A stretch of DNA of 49,108 bases from Methylobacterium goesingense (GTDB lineage: Bacteria > Pseudomonadota > Alphaproteobacteria > Rhizobiales > Beijerinckiaceae): positions 1-49,108 of the forward strand of contig NZ_BPQL01000010.1 in assembly GCF_022179225.1 (NCBI RefSeq). Reading direction: 5' to 3'. The notes under the pieces are model-generated. The model did no database searches. It worked only from the letters and a program-made list of their open reading frames with translations, and had not been told where the DNA came from. Position numbers and translations under genes: made by a program. Below, piece by piece: positions 48,051 to 49,108 of this stretch; position 1 is the first letter of the stretch, and each line of letters begins with the position of its first letter.

Positions 48051-48967
48051 GCCTGTGTCTCCTTGGGCTGCTGCCCGGGTCCGATCAGCCGGTCGAGGAT
48101 GTCCTCCAGCGCCTCGGTCCAGGGCCGGGGGGTCAGGCCGTAGGCTTGCGCCAGGCTCTGGGTCGAGAGCTGCGAGTTGGCCGGGCGCCGGGCCGGGGTC
48201 GGGAAGGCGCTAGTGGGGATCGGGTCGACGGGAATGTCCCGCCCCCCGCGCCGGGCGGCGGCCGCGACGATACCGCGGGCGAAGCCGCACCAGGTGGTGG
48301 CGCCCGCATTGACGAAGTGGTGCGTGCCCGTGGGCGCGCCCGGGTCGGTGGCGAGCCTCTGGGCGATGACCGCCAGGCCCGCGGCGAGGTCGCCCGCGCT
48401 GGTCGGGTTGCCGTGCTGGTCGTCGACCACGCTGAGACGGTCGCGCTCGGCCGAGAGCCGCAGCATCGTCTTGACGAAGTTGCCCCGGTGCGGGCTCACC
48501 ACCCAGGCGGTGCGGATGATGGCGTGGCGCGGGTTGGCACTGCGCACCGCCATCTCGCCGGCCGCCTTGCTGGCGCCGTAGACGCTCCTCGGGTTCACCG
48601 GCGTCTCGGGGGTGCAGGCGCCCGTGCCCGCCCCGTCGAAGACGTAGTCGGTGGAGACGTGGACGAGGGGGATGCCGGCCCGGGCCGTGGCGGCGGCCAG
48701 CAGCGCCGGCGCCACCGCGTTCAGGCTCCAGGCGGCGGCGATGTCGCTCTCGGCCTTGTCGACAGCGGTGTAGGCGGCCGTGTTGACCACCGCCGCGTAG
48801 GCGCGCTGGCCGAGGGCCGCCGCGAGTGCCGCCCCGTCCGTGATGTCGAGCTCGCCGCGGGTCGGGGCGTGGAGGCGCACGTTCGCCCCCCAGAGGCCGG
48901 GGGCCTGCAGCTCGGTGCCGACCTGGCCGGCCCCGCCGAGGATGAGGATGTCCATGGGATCCGACAT
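48047..48967 (-). CDS. rmlD: dTDP-4-dehydrorhamnose reductase
   Basis: A 306-residue RmlD, catalysing the last step of dTDP-L-rhamnose synthesis with NAD(P)H. The Rossmann motif is MDILILGGAGQVGTEL. The pathway hallmarks are GELDITD, VNTAAYTAVDKAE, HVSTDYVFDG, NPRSVYGASKAAGE (catalytic YxxxK) and RTAWVVSPHRGNFVKTML. Starts at ATG 48967 or, giving the tighter family N-terminus, ATG 48955. It lies 7 nt after the rmlB stop and overlaps rmlA. Confidence 0.95.
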   Translation of the reverse strand: MSDPMDILILGGAGQVGTELQAPGLWGANVRLHAPTRGELDITDGAALAAALGQRAYAAVVNTAAYTAVDKAESDIAAAWSLNAVAPALLAAATARAGIPLVHVSTDYVFDGAGTGACTPETPVNPRSVYGASKAAGEMAVRSANPRHAIIRTAWVVSPHRGNFVKTMLRLSAERDRLSVVDDQHGNPTSAGDLAAGLAVIAQRLATDPGAPTGTHHFVNAGATTWCGFARGIVAAAARRGGRDIPVDPIPTSAFPTPARRPANSQLSTQSLAQAYGLTPRPWTEALEDILDRLIGPGQQPKETQA

Positions 48968-48974
48968 CCGCGGT

Positions 48975-49108
48975 TCAGGCCTCCTTGGGGGCCAGGCCGA
49001 GGCCGAGGCGCTCGCCGGTGTAGCGACCCTCGCGGATCGGACGCCACCAGGCCTCGTTGTCGAGGTACCAGCGCACCGTCTCCTCGAGCGCCCGCTCGAA
49101 GTCCTTGG
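48975..49108 (-). CDS. rmlB: dTDP-glucose 4,6-dehydratase, C-terminal fragment
   Basis: The last 44 codons are in the window: KDFERALEETVRWYLDNEAW, then WRPIREGRYTGERLGL and a stop at 48975. 'F..AL..TV.WYL.N..WW.P' is the RmlB C-terminus. The gene continues beyond the right edge. It is upstream of rmlD and rmlA in the same operon; rmlC is not visible here. Confidence 0.92.
   Translation of the reverse strand, partial: KDFERALEETVRWYLDNEAWWRPIREGRYTGERLGLGLAPKEA

Overview
The window is GC-rich alphaproteobacterial chromosome. Gene content, codon use and remnant insertion sequences look most like Methylobacterium or a close relative (inference; there is no 16S gene or other marker here). It is a mosaic of intact, translationally coupled operons separated by patches of decayed mobile DNA.

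Left part (1-13 kb). A coxMSL-ordered molybdenum hydroxylase operon (minus strand) faces a TetR regulator across a perfect palindromic repeat. Next come a quinone oxidoreductase and a coupled three-gene operon: two Tat-exported NAD(P)-type enzymes and an NTP/NDP-exchange-type carrier. After an IS3 relic, a minus-strand unit encodes a SolA-type amine oxidase and a polar amino acid ABC transporter. A frameshifted amidase relic follows.

Middle-left (13-21 kb). A divergent NmrA/HxlR pair shares a short palindrome. SoxCD sulfite dehydrogenase stands alone. It is surrounded by relics of IS256-, IS701- and IS3-type elements, by the joined 3' stumps of an RND pump and its adaptor, and by a DUF2254 gene with an in-frame amber codon.

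Centre (21-38 kb). This is the most interesting region. Minus strand: glycosyltransferase, small membrane protein, ferredoxin, ferredoxin reductase and P450; also DUF3095 with a cNMP-binding patatin; also a fasciclin protein. Plus strand: DUF1223 thioredoxin-like protein, NrsF-like anti-sigma, ScsB/DsbD reductant conduit; a methionine-rich MrpX-type peptide with 12 evenly spaced Met, ECF sigma SigF, a second NrsF; then exported MsrB, exported MsrA, cytochrome b and a YedY-type Mo oxidoreductase, followed by a GST. I find the sequence GTAACC-N16-CGAA, which matches the Caulobacter SigF promoter as I recall it, exactly three times (upstream of mrpX, msrB and DUF3095). Near matches lie upstream of DUF1223 and of the glycosyltransferase. 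The picture is an envelope methionine-oxidation (hypochlorite-type) defence regulon: MrpX is a sacrificial Met pool, YedY/cytochrome b and MsrA/MsrB repair it, and ScsB with DUF1223 may supply thiol electrons. The sigF-nrsF-mrpX-yedYZ core is known from Azospira. The reductant conduit, second NrsF, patatin/DUF3095 arm and possible P450 arm are what look new.

Right part (38-49 kb). A HAD-fold gene and a kinase-like gene are bracketed by a 29-bp perfect inverted repeat and an IS3 orfA relic. A three-repeat Pho box precedes a coupled operon of TelA, a lipoprotein joining a solute-binding and a VWA domain, an XpaC-like protein and a second solute-binding protein. An AT-rich island with a palindrome over a promoter-like sequence lies beside tRNA-Gln(CUG). 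The window ends in the dTDP-rhamnose genes rmlB-rmlD-rmlA.

Tandem 15-bp repeats occur in four separate loci, three of them in coding sequence with clear repeat peptides.
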